Assembly: GCF_022063185.1 (NCBI RefSeq) | Contig: NZ_CP091913.1 | Coordinates: 5,991,141 to 6,055,140, forward strand | Source of the DNA: Nostoc sp. UHCC 0870 | GTDB lineage: Bacteria > Cyanobacteriota > Cyanobacteriia > Cyanobacteriales > Nostocaceae | Length of the DNA: 64,000 bases | Direction: 5' to 3' | In this document: one piece after another, positions 63,762-64,000 of the stretch | Position numbering within the stretch: position 1 is the first letter of the stretch | Layout: the number at the start of each line of letters is the position of its first letter | Notes under the pieces: model-generated | The model's input: the letters and a program-made list of their open reading frames with translations, nothing else | What the model was told of the DNA's origin: nothing | The model's database searches: none | Program-made: the position numbers and the translations under genes

Positions 63762-64000
63762 ATGTTGAATTTATTAAAATCCTGGCTGAAGAACAGCCTC
63801 ATGGCAATACTGTTGGTAACAATATTTTTAGGCATAAATACAGCTAGCTGGACTCCTTCCAGTAACGCCGCTTTGCCATCTGGAAACGCAATCACTGACG
63901 GCAAAGCTCTATTACGGTATGCACTCCCGATAGATAATAAGCCAGTACGTCAATTGCAAGCCAGTCTAGAAGATATCTCTACTCAACTGCGTGCAAATCG
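63762..64000 (+). CDS. Lumenal cyclophilin-type peptidyl-prolyl isomerase, N-terminal part
   Basis: The first 79 residues are present; the gene runs off the window. A signal peptide ([20 protein letters not shown]) is followed by [20 protein letters not shown] and [18 protein letters not shown], typical of the N-terminal helical domain of cyanobacterial homologues of the thylakoid-lumen cyclophilin TLP40/CYP38. The isomerase domain lies beyond the window. Confidence 0.7.
   Translation, partial: MLNLLKSWLKNSLMAILLVTIFLGINTASWTPSSNAALPSGNAITDGKALLRYALPIDNKPVRQLQASLEDISTQLRAN

Noticed and set aside
63716-63904. 62-codon minus-strand frame at the right end
   Set aside because: It is the shadow of the cyclophilin start on the plus strand, which has a clear signal peptide and family sequence.
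1-64000. tRNA or rRNA genes
   Set aside because: I looked for T-loop-like GTTCGAATC patterns with flanking stems and found none that fold convincingly.

Overview
The window looks like chromosome from a filamentous heterocyst-forming cyanobacterium of the Nostoc/Anabaena group. The evidence is the very frequent GCGATCGC (HIP1) octamer, the short tandem repeats typical of this group (AATTCAAAATT, TCACCTG-type heptamers, GGGGACT tracts), many small inverted-repeat elements, a type I-D CRISPR-Cas locus, the urea transporter urtABCDE, two-cysteine-pair Ser/Thr kinases, NB-ARC proteins and the adjacent efp-accB genes. No tRNA or rRNA gene was recognised.

Layout. 1-5.1 kb: a two-gene ABC exporter (one gene cut by the window edge), a truncated LysR regulator, a flavin-binding oxidase-like protein, an inverted-repeat element and a glutathionyl-hydroquinone reductase. 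5.2-21.9 kb: a complete type I-D CRISPR-Cas system: a divergent WYL repressor, cas3, an inserted block of three non-cas genes (coiled coil, DUF1016/PD-(D/E)XK nuclease, HepT-like HEPN protein without its catalytic residues), cas10d, csc2, csc1, a 2-oxoglutarate/Fe(II) oxygenase, cas6, cas4, cas1, cas2, a leader and an array of 34 repeats. 22-28.9 kb: a glutamine amidotransferase, a secreted hydrolase, a DMT transporter, two acetyltransferases and a TetR regulator. 29-34.3 kb: urtABCDE behind an NtcA-type promoter. 34.4-41.3 kb: hisC, a kinase-sulfatase-modifying-domain fusion, two small secreted proteins and an SLH porin. 42-56.8 kb: a receptor-like kinase next to a STAND ATPase, an orphan potC, a glycosyltransferase, DUF1499 and HPP proteins, an aminotransferase, a lipoprotein and a second, TPR-bearing NB-ARC protein. 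56.9-64 kb: an acyltransferase, proS, a GerMN protein, an ArsR regulator, accB, efp and the start of a lumenal cyclophilin.

Main discovery candidate. Between cas3 and the inserted block there is a two-repeat, one-spacer degenerate CRISPR unit (8324-8432) that reads on the minus strand. Its repeat starts lie exactly 72 bp apart, as in the main array, and the leader-side repeat keeps the intact 5' handle ATTGAAAC. Its 35-nt spacer matches a site only about 90 bp away (8485-8519): 21 of the first 25 positions agree, the site is preceded by GTT (the known type I-D PAM class GTN), and the four mismatches fall at positions 6, 11, 18 and 23. The site covers a plausible promoter that faces the inserted genes and the effector cas genes. 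This is the architecture of CreA/CreR-type RNAs, in which Cascade is guided to repress, not cut, a local promoter. It would make the inserted nuclease block and/or the I-D effector genes switch on when Cascade fails. The match is read directly from the sequence; the regulatory role is inference.
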